The notes: generated from the sequence alone by a model not told the origin. A DNA stretch of 64,000 bases from Limnoglobus sp043757025 (GCA_043757025.1 JAYVQG010000110.1:1-64000); one strand, 5' to 3'; shown: positions 17,934-28,002, counted from the stretch's first letter. A program made the numbers and translations.

Positions 17934-20900
17934 TCAGCCGTCTTCGTCGATGGGGCGTTCCCAGATCGCGAGTTGTCGCTGGAGTTCGATAAAGTCGATG
18001 CGCACGTTCGGCGTCGGTAGCGGGTCTTCGATCTTTTCGTCGTCGCCGTCGGAAGACCGAACGCCGCGAAGTTTCCGCAATTCGTCCTCCAGTTTGCGTA
18101 GCCAGACCGGCACATCGAGGCCGACGCCCGACGGCGATGCGGCCAACGGTTGAATGGCATCGAGCAAGCTGAGGAACACCGGCGAATTTTCCGGTTCGGT
18201 CGTCGCACTGTCTCGGACAGCAGCGAGTGCGGGTGCGACCCGCGCGACGGCGCGATCGATTTGCAGTGGGTGCAGGAAGCGCTCTTCGAGGCGATCGCGA
18301 ATCGTTCGCACGCGAATGCCGTGCTCGGTTTCACGGGCGGTGAGTAGTGCAAGTAGTTCGTCCGCCGGTTTGGCGGCATCTTCGAGCATGATGTCTCGCC
18401 AACTGACGGCGAGGCGATCGTGACCGCGGCGACACAACATCTCGTGCGCGAACACCATCGGCTTCATTCGCCAGGCGCGACGATCGTACACGACTTTGAG
18501 GCGAAGGAAATCGAGCAAGATGAACAGATTCTCGCCGTAATCCGATTGCGTTGTCGTCGTGTTGTAGTCGCGGTATTCGTCGTAATGTTCGATCAGAGCC
18601 TGAAGCACGATCTCTAACAGTCGCTTCGTATACGGCTTGTCGACCGCACCGTTTTGCCACGCGACGACGAGCTTCAGCGGTTCGGTTCCGCTCATCGGGT
18701 CGGCTCGGTTATCCGGGTCGGCCATGCGTTCCAGCCATTCGTCGACGCCCTGCGAGAGGATGCCGCGAATGTTCGAGAGCGTCAGAAACCGCACGGTGAA
18801 GAGATCGCCGCCATACGTGCGGATGAACGCCTTCATGTCCTGCCAGTCTTTATCGTCGAGGACCGCTTCGAGCGACGATAACCGCAGCGATTGACTGTGT
18901 TCGATCCACAGCGTGCGATACGCATTCACGATCTGCCGAAGCGCGGGCAGGAGTGGGCCATCGTCGGGCAAGCCATCGCTGCGCACTTTGGCGGAACCGG
19001 CCAGCGCGTCGACCGTTGCCGTGACGGCCGTGCGAAAGAGTTGATCGAACGTGCTCACGCGACGCCGTTCGGGTGGCTCGTTGCGTTCCATCGCCCGCGA
19101 AAGTTTCGTCAGTTGGTACGTTTCGCGCAGCAGGCCCAATCGCGGCAAGCGGAGTAGCAACGACTCCATCATTTGCAGCGCGGTTTGCGCGCGCAAAGCA
19201 GGTCCGGGCGGACCGCCATCGGCAGGCGGATTGACGAGCAATGGCTCGCGGCGGAACGCTTCGATGAACGGAATCAACCGCTCGCGGGCACTCGATGTAT
19301 CGCCGCGCAAGATCGCTTGTTCGAGTTGCACCGCGAGGTCGCTCCAACCTCTCGCCAAAACTTCATCTGTCGATTTCAATTCCGGCTTCGAGTACAACGC
19401 CGCCGATAGCGCCCGTTCGGCGGCTGCCATCTCGACCGCCGTCGAGACCGCCATATCGAGCAAGTGGCCTTTCATAATCCGGCGACGATCGTATTCCATC
19501 ACGCCTTCGAGCGCCGATGCATCGTCCGAAAGCTCGATCGCGTGGAGCCGTTCGATGAACACGTCGAGATTCATCCGGTGCTGTTGCGCGGTCAGCAACC
19601 AGACCGTGAGCGCATCGACCGCATCGGTATCGTCGGCGTGCCAGAGTTGTGGCAGCGATGCCGTACGCCACATGCGAGCGACCGCCGCGATGAACCGCAA
19701 CCGCGTCTCGAAGCGTTCCGCGGACGATTCCAGCGGAAAATCATCGGCCACGCTCGTCGGGCCGGATTCGGCGAGCGCCCCTTCGTTGCCGTCGTCGGCC
19801 GAATCGCGGTAAATCATCCCTTCGTAGGCCGACTCGAAAGCCTCGTCGTCGTCTTCCTCGTCGTCGCTATCTTCCGCTTCGTCCAGTTCCGATTCCCCGC
19901 CGCTCGCGCCGATAACGGGAACTTGCCACAGCGTGTCGGCGTTCGCTTCCAACAGCTCGAAGAATCGGCGAACGAGCGGTCCGTTCGTCGGGCTGGCGGC
20001 AATCGTCGATTTCAGCCAACGGAACGACAACCGCAGAAACGACGCCGAGGGATCTTGCAGCGGGACCGTATCGACTTCACTGAGCCACATCATCAGTAGC
20101 GACAGCGAGCCTTTATAATCTTGCTGGTCGAGCAGCGCTTCGATCACTTGCGCGAACGCGGCCGGCGTGTTGAACCCGTCGCGATGTTTCCGCCAGAACC
20201 CGACATCGTGCTCCGCCGTCGGGGCTTGTTTCCAAAGCGCGAGCGCCTTCGCGACGTGGATCGCGGCATCGGTTCGCTCGCCACCGAGAACCCGCGGCAT
20301 GTCGGTGACAGTCGGCGTGGCGAACGCATCCCACCAATCGGCGAGGCGACGCATCGCCAGCGCGAGCGGCGAATCGTGCGTGCGTTCGCCGGCATCGGTT
20401 CCGGACGCCAGCGCAAGCGCATAACGATCGAACTGGCGGCCCACGGTCAGTATCAATTCTTCCGAACGCGGATCGCGTACGGTGTCTTCGCGGCCCGCGA
20501 ATATCGGGAACAAACCCTGATAACCGAGGATATTCCACGGGTCGATCAGCGCGCCGCAGTCGATGCCGCGTCGCAGCATATCTTCTGCTTCCGCGAGCAA
20601 CCGAGCGGCATCGGCGGTGCGCCCCGCCTTCGCGGCAAACTCGGCTTCAGTCTGGTTCAGGCGGATCGCACAACCGAAGCGAACCGACGGTGCGGGGATC
20701 TTGGCGGCCCGTTCGCGAGCGGCTTTCGCATATCCCATCGCCGCGAAAAAGATCGCCAGCCGCCGTTCCTGCAAGTGCGTCGCTCGATCCATCGCGATCG
20801 ACTGGTTTAGGAACTGACGCACGCCCGCGAATGGCTGCTTCCGCTTCGCCGATTCATTCCGCAACCGTTCGCCGTGCGGGCCGGGCAGGCTTTCGAGCAG

Positions 20901-21932
20901 CTTGCGGTAAAAGTCATCGCGATAGTGGGCAATGCGTTGAACGAGCGTCGTCAGCGTGACCGATGAATCGTAGACCGTCGGCCCCGAACCGCAGACGCCC
21001 GCGCCCATCAGAATCGTCCCCGCGAGGACGGCCGCCGACTCGAATAATCGTTCGGCGTACGGCGACGCGGTCGCCTGGCCAATCGCCCGTCCCCCATCGA
21101 CCCAGAGCATCAGGGCATCGAGCGTCGTTTGCCGAAGTACGAACCGGCGGTAGTTGCCGCGATTGTCGATGCGGTGCGGATCCCACTCGCCGAAAAGCAG
21201 GTTCGGCCGCTTGGAAACGGGGTGAAAGTGATCGACCGCACGCGGATCGATCCCGAGTTCATCGAGTCGCGACGGGTCGAAACCGGCTTCGTCGTGAAAG
21301 TTCGCATCGGTGGTGATTAACAAGTCGAGTGCGACGCGGATCAGGTCCGAGTAGCGGCCCGGTGCCACGCCGACCCCGGCAAAGTACATCGGGATCGGGC
21401 AGACTTTTTCGTGCGGGTAAAATTCAGTTTGTGCGCGTGTTTCCAGCAGTGCGATCGGGCGATACCCGACGTAATCGTTCAGCGTCGAAATCGATGCTTG
21501 TGCGAGTTTCTCGGGAGTATCCGCAGGGCTTTTGGCACGTTCCCGCAACGCGGCTTCGATGCTTCGCGTTAGGAAAAACGCGACGTACAGCATCGAATCG
21601 GGCTGGTGGGCGAGTAAGTCCACATGGTGCGTGCGATAGGCGATCGGTACGAATTCACAGGCGGCAATCAGAACGGCACGAGCCTGCGACACATCGCGGA
21701 ACGCGCCCGCACCGATGCGTTCGAGTTCGTCCAACGATGCTTTCAGCCAACCGGAAACCGTTTGCCATGGATTCGGGTCCGAGCATTCGCCCAGATAGCC
21801 AAACACGTCGGCGACGAGGCGACGAAACTTCGGATCGGGCCGTCCGTCTGAAAAATTCAGATAGCCGAGAAGTTTGCTCACTTCAAAGCGTCGGGTCAAT
21901 TCAGGGAAAATGCCGTCCATCCGTGCCGCCAT
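17934..21932 (-). CDS. Large protein of unknown function (1332 residues)
   Basis: I do not recognise a family. The protein is 1332 residues long and largely helical, with many Arg/Ala/Leu-rich stretches. It has no signal peptide and no clear membrane segment. A strongly acidic linker lies near residues 675-725 (DEAEDSDDEEDDDEAF). Some stretches recall alpha-solenoid or TPR-like packing (ADAARLLAEAEDML, CAIRLNQTEAEFAAKAGR), but no repeat could be defined. The start may be the ATG at 21932 or at 21920; neither has a good ribosome binding site. It lies 120 bp upstream of the FHA gene on the same strand and may share a transcript with it. Confidence 0.8.
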   Translation of the reverse strand: MAARMDGIFPELTRRFEVSKLLGYLNFSDGRPDPKFRRLVADVFGYLGECSDPNPWQTVSGWLKASLDELERIGAGAFRDVSQARAVLIAACEFVPIAYRTHHVDLLAHQPDSMLYVAFFLTRSIEAALRERAKSPADTPEKLAQASISTLNDYVGYRPIALLETRAQTEFYPHEKVCPIPMYFAGVGVAPGRYSDLIRVALDLLITTDANFHDEAGFDPSRLDELGIDPRAVDHFHPVSKRPNLLFGEWDPHRIDNRGNYRRFVLRQTTLDALMLWVDGGRAIGQATASPYAERLFESAAVLAGTILMGAGVCGSGPTVYDSSVTLTTLVQRIAHYRDDFYRKLLESLPGPHGERLRNESAKRKQPFAGVRQFLNQSIAMDRATHLQERRLAIFFAAMGYAKAARERAAKIPAPSVRFGCAIRLNQTEAEFAAKAGRTADAARLLAEAEDMLRRGIDCGALIDPWNILGYQGLFPIFAGREDTVRDPRSEELILTVGRQFDRYALALASGTDAGERTHDSPLALAMRRLADWWDAFATPTVTDMPRVLGGERTDAAIHVAKALALWKQAPTAEHDVGFWRKHRDGFNTPAAFAQVIEALLDQQDYKGSLSLLMMWLSEVDTVPLQDPSASFLRLSFRWLKSTIAASPTNGPLVRRFFELLEANADTLWQVPVIGASGGESELDEAEDSDDEEDDDEAFESAYEGMIYRDSADDGNEGALAESGPTSVADDFPLESSAERFETRLRFIAAVARMWRTASLPQLWHADDTDAVDALTVWLLTAQQHRMNLDVFIERLHAIELSDDASALEGVMEYDRRRIMKGHLLDMAVSTAVEMAAAERALSAALYSKPELKSTDEVLARGWSDLAVQLEQAILRGDTSSARERLIPFIEAFRREPLLVNPPADGGPPGPALRAQTALQMMESLLLRLPRLGLLRETYQLTKLSRAMERNEPPERRRVSTFDQLFRTAVTATVDALAGSAKVRSDGLPDDGPLLPALRQIVNAYRTLWIEHSQSLRLSSLEAVLDDKDWQDMKAFIRTYGGDLFTVRFLTLSNIRGILSQGVDEWLERMADPDNRADPMSGTEPLKLVVAWQNGAVDKPYTKRLLEIVLQALIEHYDEYRDYNTTTTQSDYGENLFILLDFLRLKVVYDRRAWRMKPMVFAHEMLCRRGHDRLAVSWRDIMLEDAAKPADELLALLTARETEHGIRVRTIRDRLEERFLHPLQIDRAVARVAPALAAVRDSATTEPENSPVFLSLLDAIQPLAASPSGVGLDVPVWLRKLEDELRKLRGVRSSDGDDEKIEDPLPTPNVRIDFIELQRQLAIWERPIDEDG

Positions 21933-22060
21933 AAGATTCAGGGTGCAGTTCGCTCCCTCTCAGAATAAACCATTCTAGGACAGTCGGAAAGAAGAACTGC
22001 AATCTCTCGCGTCAGCCGAACGCCGATACCGGCAGGTGATGCGGCTTCTTGGGGTCGAAT

Positions 22061-22669
22061 ATGCGCTTGGTTGTCTGTATTTCCGGTGGGGGGACGACAC
22101 TCCAAAACCTGATCGATCGCATCGCCGACGGCCGGTTGCACGCGGAAATCGTCGGCGTCATCGCCAGCAACCCCGCTGCGTTCGGCATTTCCCGCGCACA
22201 ACGCGCCGGTATTCCCGTTCAGATCATCGAACGAGCCGGCGGCGGTCATTCGGAACGCCTCTTCGCGGCCATTCGCGAATATCACCCCGATTTCGTCTGT
22301 CTGGCCGGGTGGCTCAATCTCATTCGCATACCTGCGGATTACGCCCAACGGGTGTTGAACGTGCATCCGTCGCTGTTGCCCGCGTTCGGCGGCAAAGGCA
22401 TGTACGGCCAGCACGTTCACGAAGCCGTGTTGGCATACGGTGCAAAAGTCAGCGGTTGCACGGTCCATTTCGCAGACGACACCTACGACACGGGGCCAAT
22501 CGTCGTGCAACGCGCCGTGCCCGTATTAGACAGTGACACGCCCGAGTTACTCGCAAAACGAGTATTCGCCGCCGAGTGCGAAGCCTACCCCGAAGCCCTT
22601 CAGAAACTCGCACAACCCAACTGGCAAATCATCGGCAGACAATGGCGAGCTTGCCCCATCGACGTTTAG
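22061..22669 (+). CDS. purN: Phosphoribosylglycinamide formyltransferase PurN
   Basis: The protein has 202 residues from the ATG at 22061. It transfers a formyl group from 10-formyl-THF to GAR in purine synthesis. The N-terminal phosphate loop is VCISGGGTTLQNLIDRI. Catalytic residues are visible as N100 and H102 in LNVHPSLLPAFGGKGMYG and D143 in DTYDTGPIVVQ. It is divergent from the 1332-residue gene. purC lies about 6 kb away on the same strand and is not linked. Confidence 0.96.
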   Translation: MRLVVCISGGGTTLQNLIDRIADGRLHAEIVGVIASNPAAFGISRAQRAGIPVQIIERAGGGHSERLFAAIREYHPDFVCLAGWLNLIRIPADYAQRVLNVHPSLLPAFGGKGMYGQHVHEAVLAYGAKVSGCTVHFADDTYDTGPIVVQRAVPVLDSDTPELLAKRVFAAECEAYPEALQKLAQPNWQIIGRQWRACPIDV

Positions 22670-22697
22670 GACTCTCAAGGCGAGCGGTGGATTTCTT

Positions 22698-23447
22698 TCA
22701 ACCGTACTTCTTATGGCACAACGCGGACGTCATCTTTGCGGCTTTCACTCGCCCGCCGCTCAGCTTTTCGCCGTCGGGATCGACGTACAATCGGCCGCTG
22801 TTGCCGTCGATTTTTGGGTCGTAGCCGGTGACGTGGACGTTGAAGATGTACGCGGTTTCGGACTTGGCCTCGAACCAGTGGATGTTGTCCTTGTGGTCCG
22901 AAATCGTCGATAGATCACCGGCCTTGAAGGCACGATCGATCGTCGGTTTGATGATGAAATGCTCGGCGTGCGTTTCGACGCGGTCGTAGTGTCGGCCGTG
23001 CCATTCGCCCTTCAGAACGATGAAGCCCGTACACATGTTCGAGTGGCCGTGCGGCACGATCGAGCGGCCCTTTTTGCAGCCGAAAATCTGCCGGCCGAAC
23101 CGCACTTCGGGCAATCCCTCGACCGTGCTGAGATCGATCCCGAGGCTGGCGGCCCCGTTGTCGGGGAGCTTCGATTTCTTTTCGATGTCGTCGAGTTTCA
23201 CGAAAGTCGAGAGCGTTTTGAGATCGACCCGTTTGTAAAGCTCTTCCATTTTCGTCTGAAATTCGAGGTCGGTCAGCTTGCGGCCCCGCAGATCGTTCGT
23301 CATCGCGATGAGATCTTTGAGCCATTCGCCGATGGTCGGTTTGACGCTGTCTGCGAGCAAGTCGCGCGACCAGAGCGTTTCGATGAGGCCGTAGGCGACG
23401 AGCGAACCGAGGATTTGCGAGCCGAACTCGCGACGCGACGATGGCAT
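22698..23447 (-). CDS. Exported cupin-like protein
   Basis: The protein has 249 residues. The N terminus SSRREFGSQILGSLVAYGL resembles a Tat leader. The central region has a cupin-like pattern: IVPHGHSNMCTGFIVLKGEWHG, with HxH followed about 25 residues later by ETHAEHF and then DHKDNIHWFEA, compatible with a metal-binding double-stranded beta-helix. Function is unknown; small secreted cupins can be oxygenases or binding proteins. It is convergent with purN, and the stops are 28 bp apart. Confidence 0.65.
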   Translation of the reverse strand: MPSSRREFGSQILGSLVAYGLIETLWSRDLLADSVKPTIGEWLKDLIAMTNDLRGRKLTDLEFQTKMEELYKRVDLKTLSTFVKLDDIEKKSKLPDNGAASLGIDLSTVEGLPEVRFGRQIFGCKKGRSIVPHGHSNMCTGFIVLKGEWHGRHYDRVETHAEHFIIKPTIDRAFKAGDLSTISDHKDNIHWFEAKSETAYIFNVHVTGYDPKIDGNSGRLYVDPDGEKLSGGRVKAAKMTSALCHKKYG

Positions 23448-23532
23448 GGATGCGGTACCCGAAAATGAGGGAGGAATCGAATGTCCTCAGAGTATCCGCG
23501 ATGCGAGAGTTGCGATAGCAAAAAATGGAAAA

Positions 23533-23564
23533 GAAAAGCCCACGGACGATCGTCCGTGGGCTTT
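23533..23564 (-). terminator. Terminator of dnaK
   Basis: A perfect 10-bp stem, GCCCACGGAC (23537-23546) with GTCCGTGGGC (23551-23560), and a GATC loop. It is flanked by AAAA and TTTT, so it reads as a rho-independent terminator on the minus strand just after the dnaK stop. Confidence 0.88.
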
Positions 23565-23569
23565 TGTTC

Positions 23570-25513
23570 TTACTTCTTCACTTCGTATTCGGCGTCGATG
23601 ACATCGTCGCCATCCTTCTTTTCCTGCGTACTCGGCGTGGGGCTGCCTGCGGTGCCGGTGTTCTTGTACATGTGCGCGGCCATCGCTTGCGAGGCGGTAT
23701 CGAGTTCGTCGATGGCCGTGCGAATCGCGGCGGGGTCGGTGCCGTCCTTGAGCGATTGCACCTTCTCCATCGCTTTCACGATTGGGGCTTTGTCGGCTTC
23801 GGTGATCTTGTCGCCCGCTTCCTTGAACAGTTTTTCCAGTTGGAAAATCTTCTGCTCGGCTTCGTTCTTCACCTCGGCCACGGCCCGCTTGCCCTTGTCG
23901 TCGTCGGCGTGCAGTTCGGCATCGCGACGCATCTTCTCGATCTCGTCTTTGTCCATTCCGCTCGAGTTCGTGATGCGGATCTGGTTTTCCTTGCCCGTGC
24001 CTTTGTCCTTCGCGGACACGTTCAGAATGCCGTTGGCGTCGATGTCGAAGGTCACTTCGATCTGCGGGCTACCACGTGGGGCGGCGGCGATGCCATCCAA
24101 GTGGAACTCGCCGATCTTTTTGTTGTCGCGGCTCATCGGCCGTTCGCCCTGATAGACTTCCACCAGGACCGATGGCTGGCTGTCGGCGGCGGTCGAATAC
24201 ACCTTCTGTTCCTTCTTCGGAATCGTCGTGTTCTTCGAGATAATCACGTCCATGATCCCGCCGAGTGTCTCGATGCCCAGCGACAATGGGGTGACGTCGA
24301 GCAACAGTAATTCGGACTTGCTGCCGAGCAACAACTGCGCGCCCTGGATTGCGGCACCGATCGCCACGACTTCATCGGGGTTCACGCCGCGGTGGCCTTC
24401 TTTGCCGAAAATCTCTTTCACGAGTTGCTGAACCCGCGGCATCCGCGTCATCCCTCCAACCATGACGATCTCGTCGATTTGGCTCGGTTTCAAGCTCGCA
24501 TCGCTCAGCGCGGTCAACACCGGCTTCTTGCAACGCTCGATGAGATGCTCGACCATCCCTTCAAACTGCGAACGGCTGACCGACAGCATCAGGTGCTTCG
24601 GCCCCGTCGCGTCGGCGGTGATGAACGGCAAGTTAATATCGGTGTTTGGCTGTTGCGACAGATCTTTCTTCGCACGCTCGGCGGCTTCCTTCAGGCGCTG
24701 AAGCGCCATCTGGTCTTTCCGCAGATCGATGCCATTTTCCTTCTGGAACGCCGACGCGATGAAGTCGATCAACACTTGGTCGAAGTCGTCGCCGCCGAGG
24801 TGGGTATCGCCGTTGGTCGAACGAACCTGGAACACGCCGTCTTCGCCGACTTCGAGAACGGACACGTCGAAGGTACCGCCACCGAGGTCGAACACCGCGA
24901 TCTTCTCGTCCTTCTTTTTGTCCATCGCGTACGCCAACGAAGCCGCAGTTGGCTCGTTGATGATCCGCATCCGCTGCTTGTTCTTTTTGCCCGTCTTCGG
25001 GTCTTCGATTTCCCACTCGGTATCGAAACCGGCGATTGCGGCGGCGTCGATCGTCGCCTGGCGTTGCGCGTCGTTGAAGTACGCGGGCACCGTAATCACG
25101 GCCTTGCGGACGGTGTGCCCGAGGTACGCCTCGGCGGCTTCCTTCAACTTGCGGAGGATCATCGCCGAGATTTCCGGCGGTGTATGGTTCTTCGAGTCGA
25201 TTTCGACCTTCACGAGTTCGTCTTTACCACCGACGATCTTGTACGGGACGAGTTTCTCTTCCGATTCGACTTCGTAATGGCGTCGGCCCATGAACCGCTT
25301 GATCGAATAGATCGTGCGGGCCGGGTTGGTGATCGCCTGTCGTTTCGCCGGGTCGCCGACGAGGCGATTGCCATCTTTCGCGAACGCAACCACGCTGGGT
25401 GTGATGCGGTTACCTTCTTGGTTCGCAATGACTTTCGCTTCGTTACCTTCCATTACGGCGACGACGGAGTTCGTCGTGCCGAGGTCAATTCCGATGATTT
25501 TTTCTTCCGCCAT
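23570..25513 (-). CDS. dnaK: Molecular chaperone DnaK (Hsp70)
   Basis: The protein has 647 residues from the ATG at 25513, with GGAG 10 nt upstream; the open frame extends further upstream but without homology. Nucleotide-binding motifs include IIGIDLGTTNSVVAVMEG, DLGGGTFDVSVLE and VGGMTRMPRVQQLV. The substrate-binding domain and lid follow, ending in the conserved tail DDVIDAEYEVKK. It refolds client proteins using ATP. No grpE or dnaJ is adjacent and I found no CIRCE inverted repeat upstream, so the mode of heat-shock control is unclear. Confidence 0.97.
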   Translation of the reverse strand: MAEEKIIGIDLGTTNSVVAVMEGNEAKVIANQEGNRITPSVVAFAKDGNRLVGDPAKRQAITNPARTIYSIKRFMGRRHYEVESEEKLVPYKIVGGKDELVKVEIDSKNHTPPEISAMILRKLKEAAEAYLGHTVRKAVITVPAYFNDAQRQATIDAAAIAGFDTEWEIEDPKTGKKNKQRMRIINEPTAASLAYAMDKKKDEKIAVFDLGGGTFDVSVLEVGEDGVFQVRSTNGDTHLGGDDFDQVLIDFIASAFQKENGIDLRKDQMALQRLKEAAERAKKDLSQQPNTDINLPFITADATGPKHLMLSVSRSQFEGMVEHLIERCKKPVLTALSDASLKPSQIDEIVMVGGMTRMPRVQQLVKEIFGKEGHRGVNPDEVVAIGAAIQGAQLLLGSKSELLLLDVTPLSLGIETLGGIMDVIISKNTTIPKKEQKVYSTAADSQPSVLVEVYQGERPMSRDNKKIGEFHLDGIAAAPRGSPQIEVTFDIDANGILNVSAKDKGTGKENQIRITNSSGMDKDEIEKMRRDAELHADDDKGKRAVAEVKNEAEQKIFQLEKLFKEAGDKITEADKAPIVKAMEKVQSLKDGTDPAAIRTAIDELDTASQAMAAHMYKNTGTAGSPTPSTQEKKDGDDVIDAEYEVKK

Positions 25514-25919
25514 CTGATTGCACTCCGTGAGAATGGCTGGTCGGCCATTCGGTTGATGTTCGTGTCTGGTGAACCGAGCATATACATGTGTTTGACGTAA
25601 CATAGTCTGCAAAAGCGGTGCCAACGACATTGTGCCGTCGTTGATATTCCGCAACTGCAATGGTAGTAACCGATTCAGTCGAGGCCATTTTGCGAAACGG
25701 TGCCGAATCCCGCGTCGATCCTTACTCTCTCTGCCAGTTTGGCACACGGCGTACGCTTCGGCAAATCACCCGTCGCTATCCCCCGATGATTCGACAGCCG
25801 ATCCACCCGAACAACCCGCACGGAAAAGGGTTACATTTACCGGCAAATGTCGGTCATTCGTTGACGGTTGCCATCCGCACGACTAAATTGTGACGAATTA
25901 TACTCACCGATACCTTTAG
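25514..25919. other. Divergent dnaK/pheA intergenic region
   Basis: About 400 bp separate the two divergent genes. It must hold both promoters. Only the pheA-side candidate at 25861-25889 stands out. No CIRCE element or riboswitch-like structure was recognised, and short open frames here lack coding character. Confidence 0.6.
25861..25889 (+). promoter_or_regulatory. Candidate sigma70-type promoter for pheA
   Basis: TTGACG (25861-25866) and TAAATT (25884-25889) are separated by 17 bp and lie 31 bp upstream of the pheA start. The match is 5/6 and 4/6 to the consensus. This is a sequence match only. Confidence 0.4.
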
Positions 25920-27050
25920 ATGAGTTGCGTATCCATGTCGCGAAAGCCGGATAACGGATCGTCAGAAAAATCTGCTGCAAACCTCAAAATGCTGCGCGTG
26001 CAGATCGATAAACTCGATCAGACGATATTGGAATTTCTCAACAAACGCGCTTCCGTAGCGGCACAAATCGGCAAAGTGAAGTCCGAACACGGCGGCGAAG
26101 TCTACTCAGCGGCCCGCGAAGAAGAAGTCTTTGCGAACATTCTCGCATCGAGCAAAGGCCCGCTCCAGGAAGTGACGATCAAGTCGATTTTCCGCGAACT
26201 CATCAGCGGTTCGCGGGCGCTCCAGCGAGTGCAGAAAGTCGCATTCCTCGGGCCAGAATACAGTTACAGCCACATCGCCGCACTCGAACGCTTCGGCGAA
26301 GCCGTCGATTACATGCGGGTCGGCTCGATCGCCGCCGTGTTTGAAGAAGTGAGCCGGAAACACGTCGATCTCGGCGTCGTTCCGCTCGAAAATTCGACCG
26401 ATGGCCGGATCGCCGACACGCTCGATATGTTCATCCGTCACCCGAGCGTGAAAATCTGCTCCGAAGTCCGGCTGATGGTTCACCACAACCTCTTGGCGAA
26501 CTGCAAACAGACCGAAATTCAGCACATCTACAGCAAAGCGCAAGCACTGTCGCAGTGTCGCAATTGGCTCAGCAAGAACATGCCTCATGCGTCGTTGCAC
26601 GAGGTCGCGAGTACCGCCGACGCCGCACGGCTCGCGACGACATCGCCGAACTCCGCCGCCGTCGCAAGTCGTCAGGCTGCCGTGCGTTATGGCATCGAAG
26701 TCCTTTACAGTAACATCGAGGATTACGCGAACAACGAGACGCGCTTTGCGGTAATTGGAGCCAACGACAGCGCCAAGACCGGCACCGACAAAACCGCGCT
26801 CATGTTCCAGATTCGGCACAATCCCGGTGCTCTCGCAGATGTCTTGCAGATCTTCAAAGGCAACAAGATCAACCTCACCTGGATCGAGTCGTTCCCGTAT
26901 CGCGACGCGAAAGGCGAATACGTCTTCTTCGTCGATTTTGAAGGCCACCGCGAAGACCCGAAGATCAAGAAAGCCCTCGCACTGTTGGAAGACATCTGCG
27001 ACACGCTCTCGGTCCTCGGTTCGTTCCCACTGGCAAAACTGACCGATTGA
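25920..27050 (+). CDS. pheA: Bifunctional chorismate mutase / prephenate dehydratase
   Basis: The protein has 376 residues. The AroQ-type chorismate mutase domain is at about 22-100 (LRVQIDKLDQTILEFLNKRA). The prephenate dehydratase domain is at about 106-285, with VAFLGPEYSYSH, VPLENSTDGRI and the catalytic NNETRF (T274 in the TRF motif). The C-terminal ACT domain at about 295-376 contains GALADVL and WIESFPYR, matching the phenylalanine-binding GALV and ESRP motifs. It makes phenylpyruvate and is normally feedback-inhibited by Phe. Residues 304-376 are encoded by a segment repeated downstream (28978-29199), so the present 3' end was rebuilt when the RM genes inserted. Confidence 0.96.
   Translation: MSCVSMSRKPDNGSSEKSAANLKMLRVQIDKLDQTILEFLNKRASVAAQIGKVKSEHGGEVYSAAREEEVFANILASSKGPLQEVTIKSIFRELISGSRALQRVQKVAFLGPEYSYSHIAALERFGEAVDYMRVGSIAAVFEEVSRKHVDLGVVPLENSTDGRIADTLDMFIRHPSVKICSEVRLMVHHNLLANCKQTEIQHIYSKAQALSQCRNWLSKNMPHASLHEVASTADAARLATTSPNSAAVASRQAAVRYGIEVLYSNIEDYANNETRFAVIGANDSAKTGTDKTALMFQIRHNPGALADVLQIFKGNKINLTWIESFPYRDAKGEYVFFVDFEGHREDPKIKKALALLEDICDTLSVLGSFPLAKLTD
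26829..27050 (+). repeat. Left copy of the 222-bp pheA 3' direct repeat
   Basis: This segment codes for PheA residues 304-376 plus the stop. It aligns without gaps to 28978-29199, with 11 differences in 222 positions by my count. Together the copies bracket the AT-rich RM module at 27051-28977. Confidence 0.93.
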
Positions 27051-27150
27051 GTGTCCGTTGAAAGCTCAAGGAAATTTGACAGACTTGATCCGTTTGTTTT
27101 CCTTTGATTATGACAATATTTTAGTAGGCAATCTTTACAAAAGGTCGAGT

Positions 27151-28002
27151 ATGACAAACGATCAGTTTCTTAAATTAATGCAAGCCCATACCGATTCTTT
27201 TGCAAAGGCAGTTGCAACTGCTGAAGGGGACTGGATCATCAAAGGGTTCATCGACATTTACAAACGTGTTTTCACAATTTCTGTCGACACCAAGATTGTC
27301 TCCAAGGTACTTGAGTTACTACTTTTCCCTATGTTTATCGAATTTGGTGAAAAACATAAACTACGTATTGAACTCTCGCCTCAGCAAAATTTTTATCCAG
27401 ACCTTACAATCATTGATGATACGGACGGCACACGTTTTGCAGTGGATATAAAAAGCACATATCGCACAGGTGAAAATAAGGTTAACGGAATGACGCTTGG
27501 GGCGTTCACTGGATATTTCCGGAATCGAACAAGTAAGAAGAACATTCTGTATCCCTATGGAAGTTACTCCGCACACATTGTTATCGGCGTGATCTATTCG
27601 CAGGTCAATGAAGGGATAGACGAACGGCAAATTTTTAGCATCGCAGACTTGGAGAAAATTCCTTCGGTCATCAAGAATTTCATTTTCTTTGCACAGCCCA
27701 AATATCGTATAGCTTCGGCAAGCCCAGGAAGTGGGAATACAAAAAATATTGGTTCGGTCAAAAAGATTGACGATCTGATTAATGGTAAAGGATCGTTTTC
27801 AACACTAAGTGAAGAAGTTTACGACGACTACTGGATGTTCTACTTGACTAAAGATATGGCTCAAGCCATATCAATTCCCCGGCCATATACAAATCTTCAA
27901 AGCTACCTCAAATACAAAGTACGTGGAATCGACATTCTGCAAGAACACAAAAAGGAAATCTTGGAACTATCAGACGACAACCAACAGGAGGTTGAGGAAT
28001 GA
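27151..28002 (+). CDS. EcoRV-like type II restriction endonuclease
   Basis: The protein has 283 residues from the ATG at 27151, preceded by AAAGG about 7 nt upstream; the TTG-led extension from 27058 is unlikely. It matches the layout of EcoRV: QQNFYPDLT then AVDIKSTY gives the PD-(D/E)xK site D84, D99, K101 (D74/D90/K92 in EcoRV), and E55 may match E45. TLGAFTGYFRNRT and ILYPYGSYSAHIVIGVIY follow. The segment at 192-201 (PGSGNTKNIG) aligns with the EcoRV recognition loop GSGNTT, so cleavage at GATATC is a reasonable inference. Base composition is markedly AT-rich against its neighbours. The stop overlaps the methylase start. Confidence 0.9.
   Translation: MTNDQFLKLMQAHTDSFAKAVATAEGDWIIKGFIDIYKRVFTISVDTKIVSKVLELLLFPMFIEFGEKHKLRIELSPQQNFYPDLTIIDDTDGTRFAVDIKSTYRTGENKVNGMTLGAFTGYFRNRTSKKNILYPYGSYSAHIVIGVIYSQVNEGIDERQIFSIADLEKIPSVIKNFIFFAQPKYRIASASPGSGNTKNIGSVKKIDDLINGKGSFSTLSEEVYDDYWMFYLTKDMAQAISIPRPYTNLQSYLKYKVRGIDILQEHKKEILELSDDNQQEVEE

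Noticed and set aside
25514..25919. CIRCE-type heat-shock operator for dnaK
   Set aside because: No TTAGCACTC-N9-GAGTGCTAA-like inverted repeat was found.
27076..27122. TTGACA at 27076 as promoter of the restriction gene
   Set aside because: No acceptable -10 hexamer at 16-18 bp; TTGTTT/TATTTT at 27094/27117 is equally weak.
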